Assembly (NCBI GenBank): GCA_036505215.1
Contig: DASXTW010000122.1
Coordinates: 8,501-72,500, forward strand
DNA from: DASXTW01 sp036505215
GTDB lineage: Bacteria; Actinomycetota; UBA4738
Reading direction: 5' to 3'
DNA length: 64,000 bases
The position numbers and the translations under genes are program-made. Shown here piece after piece: positions 16,954 through 25,529 of the stretch. The notes under the pieces are model-generated. The model was not told the DNA's origin and did not search any database. It was given only the letters and a program-made list of their open reading frames with translations. The first letter of the stretch is position 1. Each line of letters opens with the position of its first letter.

Positions 16954-18303
16954 TCAGGACATTAGGACGACCCTGGGATGGGGCTCCAGCTGACCGGCGA
17001 CTGGCGCGCCGGGAAGAGCGTTGTTGCTCACCACCACGAGCTCGAAGGGGAATTGCGAGCCCTTCTTCCACTGGCCACCCACCAGCTTCGTCTTCGCCAC
17101 GTTCGGGGAACGGCTGCCAGTCCACTGGATCGGGCCCACGATCGTCTGCAGATTCGTCGACTTCACCGCGTCGATGATCGCGTTCGGGGTCACGTCGGCC
17201 GTTCGCTTCAACACGTCGGCGGCCACCTCGAAGAGCGCGTGGACGAACCCGATCGGCTGGGTCCACTGCTTGCTCGTCGAGGTGGTGTAAGCATCGGCGA
17301 GCTGCTTCGCGGACTCGCCCGTCAGGCTGGAGCTGAAGGGGTGCGTCGGGCCCCACCAGTATTCGGTGGACATCCCCTCACCGATCGACCCCAGAGCCTC
17401 GACCGATGACGGGAACAGCAGCGCCTTGCCCACGGATGCCACCTTCGGCACCAGGCCCTGCTGGCTGGCCTGCTTCCAGAAGTTCGTGAAGTCTGGAGGG
17501 ATCGGGACACCTGTCAGGATCTCCACCCCTTGACTCTTGAACTTCGAGATCTGGGCGCTGAAGTCCTGTGTCCCGTTCTGGTACCGGCCGGGATCCACGA
17601 TCGTATAGCCCTTCGGCCCGAAGAAGCTCGGGAAGCCGAGCTTGGCGTCTCCCCAGGCCTGGCCATCGCCGTCGTTCGGAAACACGGCCCCGACCTTCTT
17701 GTTCGTGGGGATGGTCTCCCACATGTCGAAGAAGACCTGCTCGATGTCCTCGAGGCCCCAGAAGAAGTGGTATGCGTACTTGAAGTTGATTGGGTTGGCC
17801 GGATCTTTCTGCTGCCCGAAGAACCAGGGCTGCAACGGCGCGACCGTGGAGATGCAGGGGACCCCGTTCGCCTCGCACTGTCCCGAGACCGGATTGGTCG
17901 TCTCGGGGGTGGACGCCACCACCATCAGATCGACCTGGTCATTCGAGATGAGGTCCGAGGCCACCTGCGCCGCACGGTTGGGGTCCGACTGGCTGTCCTT
18001 GGTGATGATCCGGATGCTCTGCGTCTTGCCGGCGACCTTCAGGCCCTTGTCGAATGCCTGGCGGATCCCGCCCAGGATGAAGTCGTCCGCTTCCCCGAAG
18101 GGTGCCAGCGGGCCGGTCTTCGGGCTCACGTAGCCGATCTTCAGGGCCTTGGCGGTGCCACCGGATGACCACGACTTACAGGCAGCCAGAACCCCCTAGA
18201 GCCCGAGCGTTGCCCCACCGACCCCCGCCACCTGGAGAAACCTCCGGCGGCTCAGCCTGGTCGCCAGAAGCGCGTCCTCCTTCGTCCCCTTCTGCTGGGT
18301 CAT
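16954..18303 (-). pseudogene. livK: Branched-chain-type ABC substrate-binding protein LivK, with an amber codon in its signal peptide
   Basis: From ATG 18303 the frame encodes a Tat-type signal (SRRRFLQVAGVGGATLGL), then TAG at 18196-18198 (codon 36), then continues in the same frame as GVLAACKSWSSGG with a lipobox LAAC and about 400 intact residues of a type-I periplasmic binding protein (IGYVSPKTGPLAPFGEADDF, DLMVVASTPETTNPVSGQCE, YAYHFFWGLED). No other frame error is seen, and codon use after the stop is normal. Translation restarting after the stop (GTG near 18131) would lack an export signal. Either a recent nonsense mutation, a sequence error, or tolerated amber read-through. It belongs to the liv importer next to the hap genes. 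Confidence 0.8.
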
Positions 18304-18367
18304 TCCCCCCTCCTGTCGTCGCGCCGGCGGGCGTCGGTTTCAGGTGCTTGTTCTCACACCACCCCCT

Positions 18368-19441
18368 CTACGCCCCGGTGGCGGGACCAGGGCGCCGCCC
18401 CTCGAAGGCATCCTCGAGAAGCCGGAGCACGTCATTCGGGCTCACGGGTCTGGGATTCCACGGCGGCGGGTCCGCCGCCAGACCCGCCGCCTCTTCCAGG
18501 TCCGACCGGCGCATGCCCAACGCGGCCAGACTGGTGGGGGCCCCGATCGAGAGCGCCAGGTCGAAGAGTCCCTCTGCCGCGTCGTCGACCCCCAAAGCCT
18601 CGGCTACGCGGTCGAGCGCCTCGGACGCCGCGGGCTGATTGAACCTGGCGGCGTGAGGCAGGATCACCGCGTTCACCTCGCCGTGGGCCAACCCGTAGGT
18701 TCCCCCCAGCACGTGGCAGATCCGGTGGTGGAGAGCCATCCCGACGACGGCCAGAGCAGCTCCCGCGAGGTAGGCGCCGTACAGCGCGTCGCTTCTGGCA
18801 TCGATATCCGCGGGATCCCGTACCGACGCCGGGATGCCCCGAACCAAGGCCCGGATGGCCTCCTCGGCCATGAGCGAGGTGATGGGATTGGCCTCCTTCC
18901 CGTACAGTGCCTCCACGCAGTGGGCCAGAGCGTTCATCCCGCTCGGGCCCGTCACTTCGGGCGGCACCGACGTCGTCAACGCGGGGTCGTACAGGACGGT
19001 CTTGGGGAGTACTCGCAGGTCGCGCCCGGTCCTCTTCATACCGTTCGAGGTGATGCCATAAATGGGTGTCATCTCCGACCCGGCGTACGTCGTGGGGACG
19101 GCGATCAAGGGGAGGCCAGACTCGAGCACAAGGGCCTTGCCGAACCCGGTAGTCGTCCCGCCACCGATGGTCACCAGGCAGTCCGCGCCCGCGGCCTCGG
19201 CGGCCTTTCGAGCCTCCGCCACCGCTTCCACGGGGACGTGCAGCGCGATGTCGGTGAAGATCCCCGCGAACCTGGGACCCAGCGCCTCGGCGGCCTCGTC
19301 CGCCAGCTCTTTGGTCGTGGGATCGGCTACCACCAGGACATGTCCTGCGCCCAGCCGATCGACTTCATCGGGCAGGCCGGCCACGCTCCCGATGCCGAAG
19401 ACAATTCGGCCCGGAAGCGCATCGAAGGTGAACGATCTCAT
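18368..19441 (-). CDS. hapF: Maleylacetate reductase (iron-containing alcohol dehydrogenase family)
   Basis: A 357-residue enzyme, ATG 19441 overlapping the preceding stop by four bases. It shows the NAD-binding IGGGTTTGFGKAL loop (about 92-104), the AVPTTYAGSEMTPIYG block and the metal/active-site region (GMNALAHCVEALYG, ALHHRICHVLGGTYGLAHGEVNA). These are hallmarks of maleylacetate reductases, which reduce maleylacetate to 3-oxoadipate with NAD(P)H. Position after hydroquinone dioxygenase and an aldehyde dehydrogenase matches the hapF step of hydroquinone catabolism, feeding the 3-oxoadipate pathway and the TCA cycle. Confidence 0.9.
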   Translation of the reverse strand: MRSFTFDALPGRIVFGIGSVAGLPDEVDRLGAGHVLVVADPTTKELADEAAEALGPRFAGIFTDIALHVPVEAVAEARKAAEAAGADCLVTIGGGTTTGFGKALVLESGLPLIAVPTTYAGSEMTPIYGITSNGMKRTGRDLRVLPKTVLYDPALTTSVPPEVTGPSGMNALAHCVEALYGKEANPITSLMAEEAIRALVRGIPASVRDPADIDARSDALYGAYLAGAALAVVGMALHHRICHVLGGTYGLAHGEVNAVILPHAARFNQPAASEALDRVAEALGVDDAAEGLFDLALSIGAPTSLAALGMRRSDLEEAAGLAADPPPWNPRPVSPNDVLRLLEDAFEGRRPGPATGA

Positions 19442-19923
19442 CCCAGTGGCCTGGATGGGTCCCGACCTCCCTGCGACAGCCACGGGTAGCGCTCGGTGTC
19501 CAGCCCGGCGTAGTCGGGATCGAGGTAGATGAAGCACCGCTGGATGACGAAGTCCCTGACCTCGAACACGTCGCACCACCGGCCGCCGTGGGTGAGGCCC
19601 GCGCGCCATTCCCCATCCATGTGCTCTCCGTAGCTGGTCCCTTCGCACGCGAAGAGGTCCGACCCGGTCATGACCCAGTTGAAGTCCGCGTAGTTGTGCT
19701 TGATCGACTTGTATCGGGCGCCGACGTCGCCGAACATCCTCCCGATCTGCTCCTTGCCTTCGGCCAGGCCCCATTTCGGAAAGTAGACCTGAGCGTCGTC
19801 GGCGAACAGGTCCAGGATCCCGCCGCCGGTCGACGTCACCCCTCCGTTGTCGAAGGCCTTCAGGTACTCCAGCGCAACCGACTTCCTCTGCTCGTCGGTC
19901 ATGGTCTCCTTGGCGACTGCCAT
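19438..19923 (-). CDS. NTF2/SnoaL-like protein in the hydroquinone operon
   Basis: A 161-residue protein. The sequence begins with a helix (EQRKSVALEYLKAFDNGG), followed by ILDLFADDAQVYFPKWGLAEGKEQIGRMFGD, the usual cone-fold of SnoaL/NTF2-like proteins, and WCDVFEVRDFVIQRCFIYLDPDYAG near the end. It lies between the aldehyde dehydrogenase and maleylacetate reductase genes, with a 3-bp gap upstream and a 4-bp overlap downstream, so it is translated with them. It is not part of the classical hapCDEF set I know. It may act on a ring-cleavage intermediate or as a chaperone; no catalytic residues can be assigned. Confidence 0.8.
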   Translation of the reverse strand: MAVAKETMTDEQRKSVALEYLKAFDNGGVTSTGGGILDLFADDAQVYFPKWGLAEGKEQIGRMFGDVGARYKSIKHNYADFNWVMTGSDLFACEGTSYGEHMDGEWRAGLTHGGRWCDVFEVRDFVIQRCFIYLDPDYAGLDTERYPWLSQGGRDPSRPLG

Positions 19924-19926
19924 GCC

Positions 19927-21399
19927 TCACCCCTCCTCTCGCGGGTACCACACCGGGACCTCCGCATCGACGTTCACCCAGACGGACTTGGCGTACGTGT
20001 ATTCGTGCATGGCGTCGAACCCCATGTCCCGCCCGTATCCCGAGTCGCCCACCCCACCGAACGGGGATCCCGGATTGACCCGCTTGTACGAGTTCACCCA
20101 GACCATGCCGCTGCGGATCCCGCCGGCGAGGCGGTGGGCCCGCTGGAGGTCCCTCGTCCACAGCCCCCCACCCAGCCCGTACTCGACCGCGTTGGCCAGG
20201 GCGAGCGCTTCCTCTTCGTCGCGGAACTGCGTGACCGTGACGAACGGCCCGAAGACCTCTTCGCGGGATATGCGCCCGCCGGGGTCGGCACGGACAACCG
20301 TGGGCTCGACGTAGCAGCCCGCGGACAGAGCAGGGTCCTCGGGCGGCTTCCCTCCGGTCAGGATCTCGCCGCCCTCGTCGAGGGCGACCTTCACGTAGTT
20401 CAGGACCCGGTCGCGATGCTCCGGGGACGTCAGCGGTCCCATCTCGGTGGACAGGTCCAGGGGGTCACCGACCCTGATCGACCGGGCCAGAGGCACGAAT
20501 CGGTCGAGGAACTCCTCGGCGATCCCCTCTTGCAGAAACAGCCGCGACCCCGCGATGCACGCCTGTCCCTGGTTGTGGAAGATGGCGAAGGCGGAGCCAT
20601 TGACCGCCGCCCTGAGATCGGCGTCGTCGAAGACGATGTTGGCGCCCTTGCCTCCCAGCTCGAGCTGGACCCGCTTCAGGTTGCCGGCGGAGGCCTGAAC
20701 GATCGTGCGCCCGACCTCGGTCGAGCCCGTGAAAGCGATCTTCTGTACCCCCGGGTGCTCGGCGAGGTACGCCCCGGCCACGTGCCCGAAGCCGGGGACG
20801 ACGTTCACGACACCGGGCGGGAAGCCCACCTCTGCCAGGAGCTCGGCAACACGAAGCGACGAAAGCGGGGTCAGCTCGGCCGGCTTGAACACCACGGTGT
20901 TTCCGGCGGCCAGAGCCGGGCCCATCTTCCAGCTGGTGAACATCAGCGGGAAGTTCCACGGGACGATCTGCCCCACCACCCCCACGGGCTTACGGAGGAC
21001 GTAGTTGAGGAATCCCTTTTCGACGGGAACGACGCTCCCCTCGTACTTGTCGGCCATGCCGCCGAAGTAGCGGAACGTGGCCACCGTCCGGGGTACGTCC
21101 AGCCGCGAGGAGTCACGAAGCGGATGTCCGGTATCGGTGGACTCCAGCCTGGCCAGCTCGTCCGCATTCGCCTCGACCGCATCGGCCAGCCGGTAGAGGA
21201 GCCGTCCGCGGTCGGATGCCGCCATCCCGCTCCAGTCCGAGAACGCGGCCTGCGCCGCCTCTACCGCACGATCTATGTCGGCCGGACGGGCCTCGGCGAC
21301 GTCCGCGAGTTTCGAGCCGTCGTGCGGATTGAAGACCTCGAACGTGCGCGCCTCGACCCCGTCGACGAACCGGCCTCCGATGAACAGCTTGTCCTGCAC
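19927..21399 (-). CDS. hapE: Aldehyde dehydrogenase, probable 4-hydroxymuconic semialdehyde dehydrogenase
   Basis: The start is GTG 21399 behind GAGGGG; the longer open frame upstream is not coding. The 490-residue enzyme has the complete ALDH set: VPWNFPLMFTSWKMGPAL, FTGSTEVGRTI, the general-base Glu in LELGGKGANIV, the nucleophile Cys in NQGQACIAGSR and EEVFGPFVTV. Family members oxidise many aldehydes. The location between hydroquinone dioxygenase and maleylacetate reductase genes points to oxidation of 4-hydroxymuconic semialdehyde to maleylacetate. Confidence 0.88.
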   Translation of the reverse strand: MQDKLFIGGRFVDGVEARTFEVFNPHDGSKLADVAEARPADIDRAVEAAQAAFSDWSGMAASDRGRLLYRLADAVEANADELARLESTDTGHPLRDSSRLDVPRTVATFRYFGGMADKYEGSVVPVEKGFLNYVLRKPVGVVGQIVPWNFPLMFTSWKMGPALAAGNTVVFKPAELTPLSSLRVAELLAEVGFPPGVVNVVPGFGHVAGAYLAEHPGVQKIAFTGSTEVGRTIVQASAGNLKRVQLELGGKGANIVFDDADLRAAVNGSAFAIFHNQGQACIAGSRLFLQEGIAEEFLDRFVPLARSIRVGDPLDLSTEMGPLTSPEHRDRVLNYVKVALDEGGEILTGGKPPEDPALSAGCYVEPTVVRADPGGRISREEVFGPFVTVTQFRDEEEALALANAVEYGLGGGLWTRDLQRAHRLAGGIRSGMVWVNSYKRVNPGSPFGGVGDSGYGRDMGFDAMHEYTYAKSVWVNVDAEVPVWYPREEG

Positions 21400-21428
21400 G
21401 TGAGGCCCCTCGGGACTCGTGCGGGCCT

Positions 21429-22421
21429 CTAGAAGTCGACGGCGAACGGAGGCAACTTGCCGCTGGACAGCATCTCTGGCAGGTCCGGGTGCCCGTTCTC
21501 CCACACCAGGAGCATCGAACGCTTGGGCGCGTACCCCTGGTGCCGGATGTCGGCCGGCATCGAGGCGACGTCGCCGGGCTTCATGACCACCTTCGCCCGG
21601 GCCGACCCCGTGTCGCGATCCTCGACGTTCCACCAGATCTCGTCGGAGAGCTGGACGAACCACTCCACGCGATCGTTGCCGTGGATGATCGGCAGGATGT
21701 ACTCCTCGGTGGTGGGGCAGGCCAGGCTGTACTTGCACGCCGAGACAACCGAGGGGTTCCACGTGACGTCCGAGCGGGACAGGTAGGCGAAGAGGTTGAA
21801 CGCGGCCACGTCCTCCTCGAATCCGGGCTCCGGGTGGACCTCCGGCTCGTCCTGCGGAACGTCGAGGAAGTGCCGGTTGATCGGGAAGCCGCTTTCGTCC
21901 GAACGGATCTGCTCGTCCCCCGGAACACCGACCATCCGCTTGGCGGTCACCCGGTGACGGGTGATCGCTCTTCGGTTGTTCCCTCGCTTGGGACCGAACG
22001 CGCTGCCGGTTTCGCTGGGGCTGGCAAACGGATCGAACCCCTCGTTCGTCCAGTCGTCCAGCATCGCCTTGAACGTCTCGCGGATGAGGAGCGTGGGGAA
22101 GTTCTCCAGATGGTCGAGCTCCGCCTTGCGGTACGAGTCGTTGTATCGCCCGGCGAACAGGTCAACGGTCCCGTAGTGGTTCACGGTGCCCACCACCCCA
22201 TCGAAGTTCACGATGCCGTAGAAGAAGTCCCAGGCCACGTCGCGCTGGAGGGCCTTCAGGAACGAGTCGGCAGACATGACGTGGCTGCCGGTGGGCCATC
22301 TGACGTACGCGAAGTACTCGTTCCGGCTGAACTCCAACTCTCCGAGGCGGAACGTGCGATATCCGTGCTCGTTCGGCTCGCTCGCGTCCACCTGGACTTC
22401 GGGTATGGCCTCTACCGCCAT
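21429..22421 (-). CDS. hapD: Hydroquinone 1,2-dioxygenase, large subunit
   Basis: A 330-residue protein, close to the size of HapD/PnpD-type large subunits. It contains the His-x-Asn-x3-Glu set H247, N249, E253 (in IIHGNDRVEWF) and H294 (DIRHQGY). These sit exactly nine positions before the ferrous-iron ligands I recall for PnpD of Pseudomonas (256, 258, 262, 303). The cupin-like C-terminal half ends in SGKLPPFAVDF. The enzyme cleaves hydroquinone with O2 to 4-hydroxymuconic semialdehyde. The small subunit is encoded 61 bp upstream. Family assignment is from motif recall, not a search. Confidence 0.87.
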   Translation of the reverse strand: MAVEAIPEVQVDASEPNEHGYRTFRLGELEFSRNEYFAYVRWPTGSHVMSADSFLKALQRDVAWDFFYGIVNFDGVVGTVNHYGTVDLFAGRYNDSYRKAELDHLENFPTLLIRETFKAMLDDWTNEGFDPFASPSETGSAFGPKRGNNRRAITRHRVTAKRMVGVPGDEQIRSDESGFPINRHFLDVPQDEPEVHPEPGFEEDVAAFNLFAYLSRSDVTWNPSVVSACKYSLACPTTEEYILPIIHGNDRVEWFVQLSDEIWWNVEDRDTGSARAKVVMKPGDVASMPADIRHQGYAPKRSMLLVWENGHPDLPEMLSSGKLPPFAVDF

Positions 22422-22482
22422 GGCTGCCCTCCTCTTCGGTCCGGCACGTCCTGACTGGATCTCAGACTCGTACTCCGATGGC

Positions 22483-23001
22483 TCATGGAATGGTCTGGCA
22501 GATGTCGGCCCACTTGTAGACGGTGTCCGGCCCGGCGATGGTCTGAAGGAGGATCACGCCGGGCGTTTCGGCATGGAACTGGTATGCCGCACCTGTGGGC
22601 AGGAGGGCCATGTGTCCCTTCCCCGCTCTGAGGTAGCCCATGTTCCGGCCCGCCGGCTCGCCGGGCAGAGCGATCGAACCTTCCTGATCGGGGGGGACGA
22701 CTGAGGGATCATCGAGCTTGACGAGCCTCACCTCGACCTCCCCGTCCATCACCAGGGCGAACTCGTCGTGTGCCGCCGTCCTCCACTCCGAAGTCCCTTC
22801 GGCGCGAAGGACCTCCAGCACGTATTCCATGTTCTTGGCCACGGCCACCTTCTCGTAGGGCTTGGACATGGAAGCGACCTCGAACATGTTGGAGTACGTG
22901 TAGTGCTTGGGATCGTCGTCGATGATCTCGAGCGTGCCCTTCTCGTAGCTGTCCAGGGAGCCGAGCTTGGTGACGTATTTGGTCAAGGCGATTCCCCCCA
23001 T
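22483..23001 (-). CDS. hapC: Hydroquinone 1,2-dioxygenase, small subunit
   Basis: A 172-residue cupin protein, ATG 23001 with GAGGACGG before it. Size and features fit HapC/PnpC: SYEKGTLEIIDDDPKHYTYSNMFEVASMSKPYEKVAVAKNMEYVLEVLRAEG, TAAHDEFALVMDGEVEVRLVKLDD, and a C-terminal YQFHAETPGVILLQT strand. The usual cupin metal-ligand set is incomplete, in keeping with the iron being held by the large subunit. It is first in the leftward operon. The promoter must lie in the 112-bp gap to the IclR gene, where a perfect palindrome sits. Confidence 0.85.
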   Translation of the reverse strand: MGGIALTKYVTKLGSLDSYEKGTLEIIDDDPKHYTYSNMFEVASMSKPYEKVAVAKNMEYVLEVLRAEGTSEWRTAAHDEFALVMDGEVEVRLVKLDDPSVVPPDQEGSIALPGEPAGRNMGYLRAGKGHMALLPTGAAYQFHAETPGVILLQTIAGPDTVYKWADICQTIP

Positions 23002-23058
23002 CCGTCCTCAGCCACGGTCGGACGTCGAAAGCATGGCTGCCGGCCCTCTCGAGCTTGC

Positions 23059-23073
23059 GTTCGCTATGCGAAC
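23059..23073. promoter_or_regulatory. Probable IclR-type operator between hapC and its regulator
   Basis: GTTCGC-TAT-GCGAAC is a perfect 15-bp inverted repeat with a 3-bp centre. It lies 58 bp before the hapC start and 41 bp before the iclR start, so one bound dimer could control both directions. IclR/PcaR/PobR-family sites often have GTTCG-type half-sites, which supports the assignment. Confidence 0.75.
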
Positions 23074-23113
23074 TCTTGTACGGTCTCTGGACTCGGATTA
23101 TTCTTCGGAGGCG

Positions 23114-23893
23114 ATGAAGGTGTCAAGCCAGGCCCGACCTGCGGAGTTCGTCCAATCCCTGGAACGAGGGCTCGCCGTGATCCGGGCCTTCTCCCGGGAA
23201 CGCCCGGCGCTCACGTTGTCCGAGATCGCCGACCTGGCCGGCCTCACCCGGGCGGCCGCGCGGCGCTTCCTCATCACGTTGAAAGATCTGGGATACGTGG
23301 GGAGTGACGGACGACTGTTCTCGCTCCGGCCCCGGGTTCTGGAGCTCGGCTACTCCTATCTGTCGTCCCTCCCGATCTGGGAGGTGGCCAAGCCGCACCT
23401 GGAGGATCTGGCGGACAAGGTCCGCGAGACCACATCGGCGTCGGTGCTCGATGGGACGGACATCGTCTTCGTGGCCCGGGTCGAGACGAAACGGATCATG
23501 GCCATGACCCTCGGAGTGGGCTCGCGCCTTCCGGCCTGGGCCACGGCGATGGGCCGGGTGCTCCTGGCCGACATGAGGCCGGCCGACCTCGACCAGTACT
23601 TCGCCAAGGTCACGCTGGAGCCGCTGAGCGCCCGGACGGTGACGGACGAGGCCGAACTGCGCGGGATCATCGAGCAGGCCCGCATCCAAGGGTGGACGCT
23701 CGTGGATCAAGAGGTGGAAGAGGGTGTGCGGTCGCTGGCGGTGCCCATCCGGTCCACGGACGGACGAGCGGCAGCCGCCCTCACCGTTTGCTCTCACGCC
23801 TTCCGGGTGAGTGTGGAACGGGTGATGGACGAGTTCCTGCCGCTGGTCCTCGAGACATCCAAGCGGATCACCGACGAGATCTCCGCGCGCTGA
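23114..23893 (+). CDS. IclR-family regulator (PcaR/PobR-like)
   Basis: The start is ATG 23114 with CGGAGG just upstream. The 259-residue protein has an N-terminal winged helix (FVQSLERGLAVIRAFSRE, then LSEIADLAGLTRAAARRFLITLKDLGYV, residues about 10-60) and an IclR effector domain (about 75-255) with MTLGVGSRLPAWATAMGRVLLA and DQEVEEGVRSLAVPIRSTDGRAAAALTV. RAAARRFL in the recognition helix is typical of the PcaR/PobR/PcaU group that senses aromatic acids. It is divergent from the hydroquinone operon and should activate or repress it in response to an aromatic ligand. Confidence 0.93.
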   Translation: MKVSSQARPAEFVQSLERGLAVIRAFSRERPALTLSEIADLAGLTRAAARRFLITLKDLGYVGSDGRLFSLRPRVLELGYSYLSSLPIWEVAKPHLEDLADKVRETTSASVLDGTDIVFVARVETKRIMAMTLGVGSRLPAWATAMGRVLLADMRPADLDQYFAKVTLEPLSARTVTDEAELRGIIEQARIQGWTLVDQEVEEGVRSLAVPIRSTDGRAAAALTVCSHAFRVSVERVMDEFLPLVLETSKRITDEISAR

Positions 23894-23907
23894 GTTTCCT
23901 GGTCTCC

Positions 23908-24348
23908 TCAGGGTGTCAGGTCGATCAGCGGCCCCGTGATGGCGAAGCGCAAGGCATCGCCCACCCCTGCGAAGAATCCGAACATGATGAGCGAGGCCGC
24001 GAGGATCATGACATTGCGATAGAAGAACATCGTCTGGGCCTGCTTCTGGTTGGGGTCCTGAACCTCCCAGAACCGGTGGAAGTACCAGGCAGCCGGGATG
24101 ACGAAGGCACCCAACATCAGGGCGCCGATGTCCGGCCAGATGCCGAGGGCGACGGAGATCGACGCCACAACCAGCCACAGGCCCGCCGGCCACCCCGCAA
24201 CCGCTGGGACCGGGAACCCCACGGATTGCGCATAGCCTTCGGCCATCTTGGAGCTCTTCAGGTGAAACGAATAGCCGGACACATACGAAGGGAAGATCAC
24301 GAACAGGATCCTCCCGATCAGGACGATGATCCCTGCTGCGGTACTCAT
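23908..24348 (-). CDS. DoxX-family membrane protein
   Basis: ATG 24348 starts a 146-residue protein with four membrane helices. The DoxX pattern is seen in IGRILFVIFPSYVSGYSFHLKSSKMAEGYAQSVGFP (first helix and loop), WPAGLWLVVASISVALGI and GAFVIPAAWYFHRFWEV. The HFW/FHRFW region carries the conserved polar residues of the family. DoxX proteins are linked to redox control, but this member is not clearly tied to a pathway. It faces the IclR gene tail-to-tail and lies 28 bp after the luciferase-like gene on the same strand. Confidence 0.82.
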   Translation of the reverse strand: MSTAAGIIVLIGRILFVIFPSYVSGYSFHLKSSKMAEGYAQSVGFPVPAVAGWPAGLWLVVASISVALGIWPDIGALMLGAFVIPAAWYFHRFWEVQDPNQKQAQTMFFYRNVMILAASLIMFGFFAGVGDALRFAITGPLIDLTP

Positions 24349-24376
24349 GACAGCCGCGCTCCCTTCTCTCGGCGCT

Positions 24377-25423
24377 TCAGGACTCCTCGCCTTGTGGCTC
24401 GGAGCTGTCGCCCTGCTTCGAACCGTCATCCGAGTCGGATCCAGCCCGCCTTCTCGGACGTCCGCCCCACGTGGGTGGCGGATCCGGTGACTTCGACTTC
24501 GGCGAGCCCGGCGAGAGGACATCGACCGTTCCGATGACCACGGCCGTGAGCTGGGCGATGACATCGTGCACGTCCGGGCTGTTCGGCAAGACACATCGAA
24601 GGTCGGTGACGCCAGCGTGAGCAAGCTCGATGACCCGCTCCTGGCACTGCTCCAGCGTGCCGAACACACCCACTTCCGAGGGGGGACCGAAGGTCTCGAA
24701 CAGCGACTCGGATTCGGCTCGAGCCTGGGCCTCGGCCAGCGTGCGGCCGATCGAGACCGGCAGCTCGAGGGCGATCCCCAGGCTCGCCGGATCTCGCTCG
24801 CCGCGTTCGCACGCCCGGCGGACCTGGCCCACCGCTTCCGTCACGTCCCTGATCGCCGCGGCAGGGATCACCACGTCGTCGGCCACGGAGACGGCGACGT
24901 TCATCTGTGCCGGACCGATCGCCTCAACCGAGAGGCTTGGCCCTCCGGGCTGGGGCGAGGCGACCCCGAGCTCGGCCGGGGCGGCCTCCTCCGAGCCCCC
25001 GACGGCGACGGCCTGTCCGGACAGCAGCCCGCGGAGGATCGTCGCGTACCGCTCGAGCCGCCGGGCCCGGATGTCCGGATCGGGGAAATCGAAACCGAAC
25101 GCCAGGCTCTCGCGCTCGAGCCATCCAGACGAGAGGCCCAGCTCGAGGCGACCGCCGACCGCAGCGTCCAAGGTCCCGGCCATGGCGGCCATCGTCCCGG
25201 GTGGCCGAAACGCGACGTTCAGGAGAGCCCCGATCCTGGGGCGCGGGGCCGCCATTCCGACCAAGGTCAACGCGGTCCAGGCCTCCAGGCGGGGTCCACC
25301 GTCCGGGGCGGCCAGATGGTCGCGCACCCACAACGCCTCGATGCCAGCGCCGTCGCACATCTGGGCCACCTCGCGCAGCCGGTTGGGGGCGTTCCTGGTA
25401 TCCAGGACGACCCCGAGGCGCAC
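24377..25423 (-). CDS. LLM-class (F420/flavin-type) oxidoreductase
   Basis: GTG 25423 gives the usual N-terminus (RLGVVLDTRNAPNRLREVAQMCDGAGIEALWVRDH); GTG 25465 is an in-frame alternative. The 348-residue product follows the luciferase-like TIM barrel: RPRIGALLNVAFRPPGTMAAMAGTLDAAVGGRLELGLSSGW (about 75-115), then the YATILRGLLSG helix. The C-terminus adds a 45-residue tail rich in Ser, Pro and Asp that is probably disordered. Such proteins reduce or monooxygenate substrates with F420 or FMN. It is divergent from the CoxE-like gene. Substrate unknown; a link to the aromatic pathway is only possible by proximity. Confidence 0.85.
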   Translation of the reverse strand: MRLGVVLDTRNAPNRLREVAQMCDGAGIEALWVRDHLAAPDGGPRLEAWTALTLVGMAAPRPRIGALLNVAFRPPGTMAAMAGTLDAAVGGRLELGLSSGWLERESLAFGFDFPDPDIRARRLERYATILRGLLSGQAVAVGGSEEAAPAELGVASPQPGGPSLSVEAIGPAQMNVAVSVADDVVIPAAAIRDVTEAVGQVRRACERGERDPASLGIALELPVSIGRTLAEAQARAESESLFETFGPPSEVGVFGTLEQCQERVIELAHAGVTDLRCVLPNSPDVHDVIAQLTAVVIGTVDVLSPGSPKSKSPDPPPTWGGRPRRRAGSDSDDGSKQGDSSEPQGEES

Positions 25424-25529
25424 GAGCCGACCGCGGGGAGCCCTGACTGGCCGGAAATCCGTCACTGCGCTAGCCTGTTCGCATCGCGGACGTCTGTACG
25501 GTAAGCGGCGCGAGCATACCGGCGATGAG

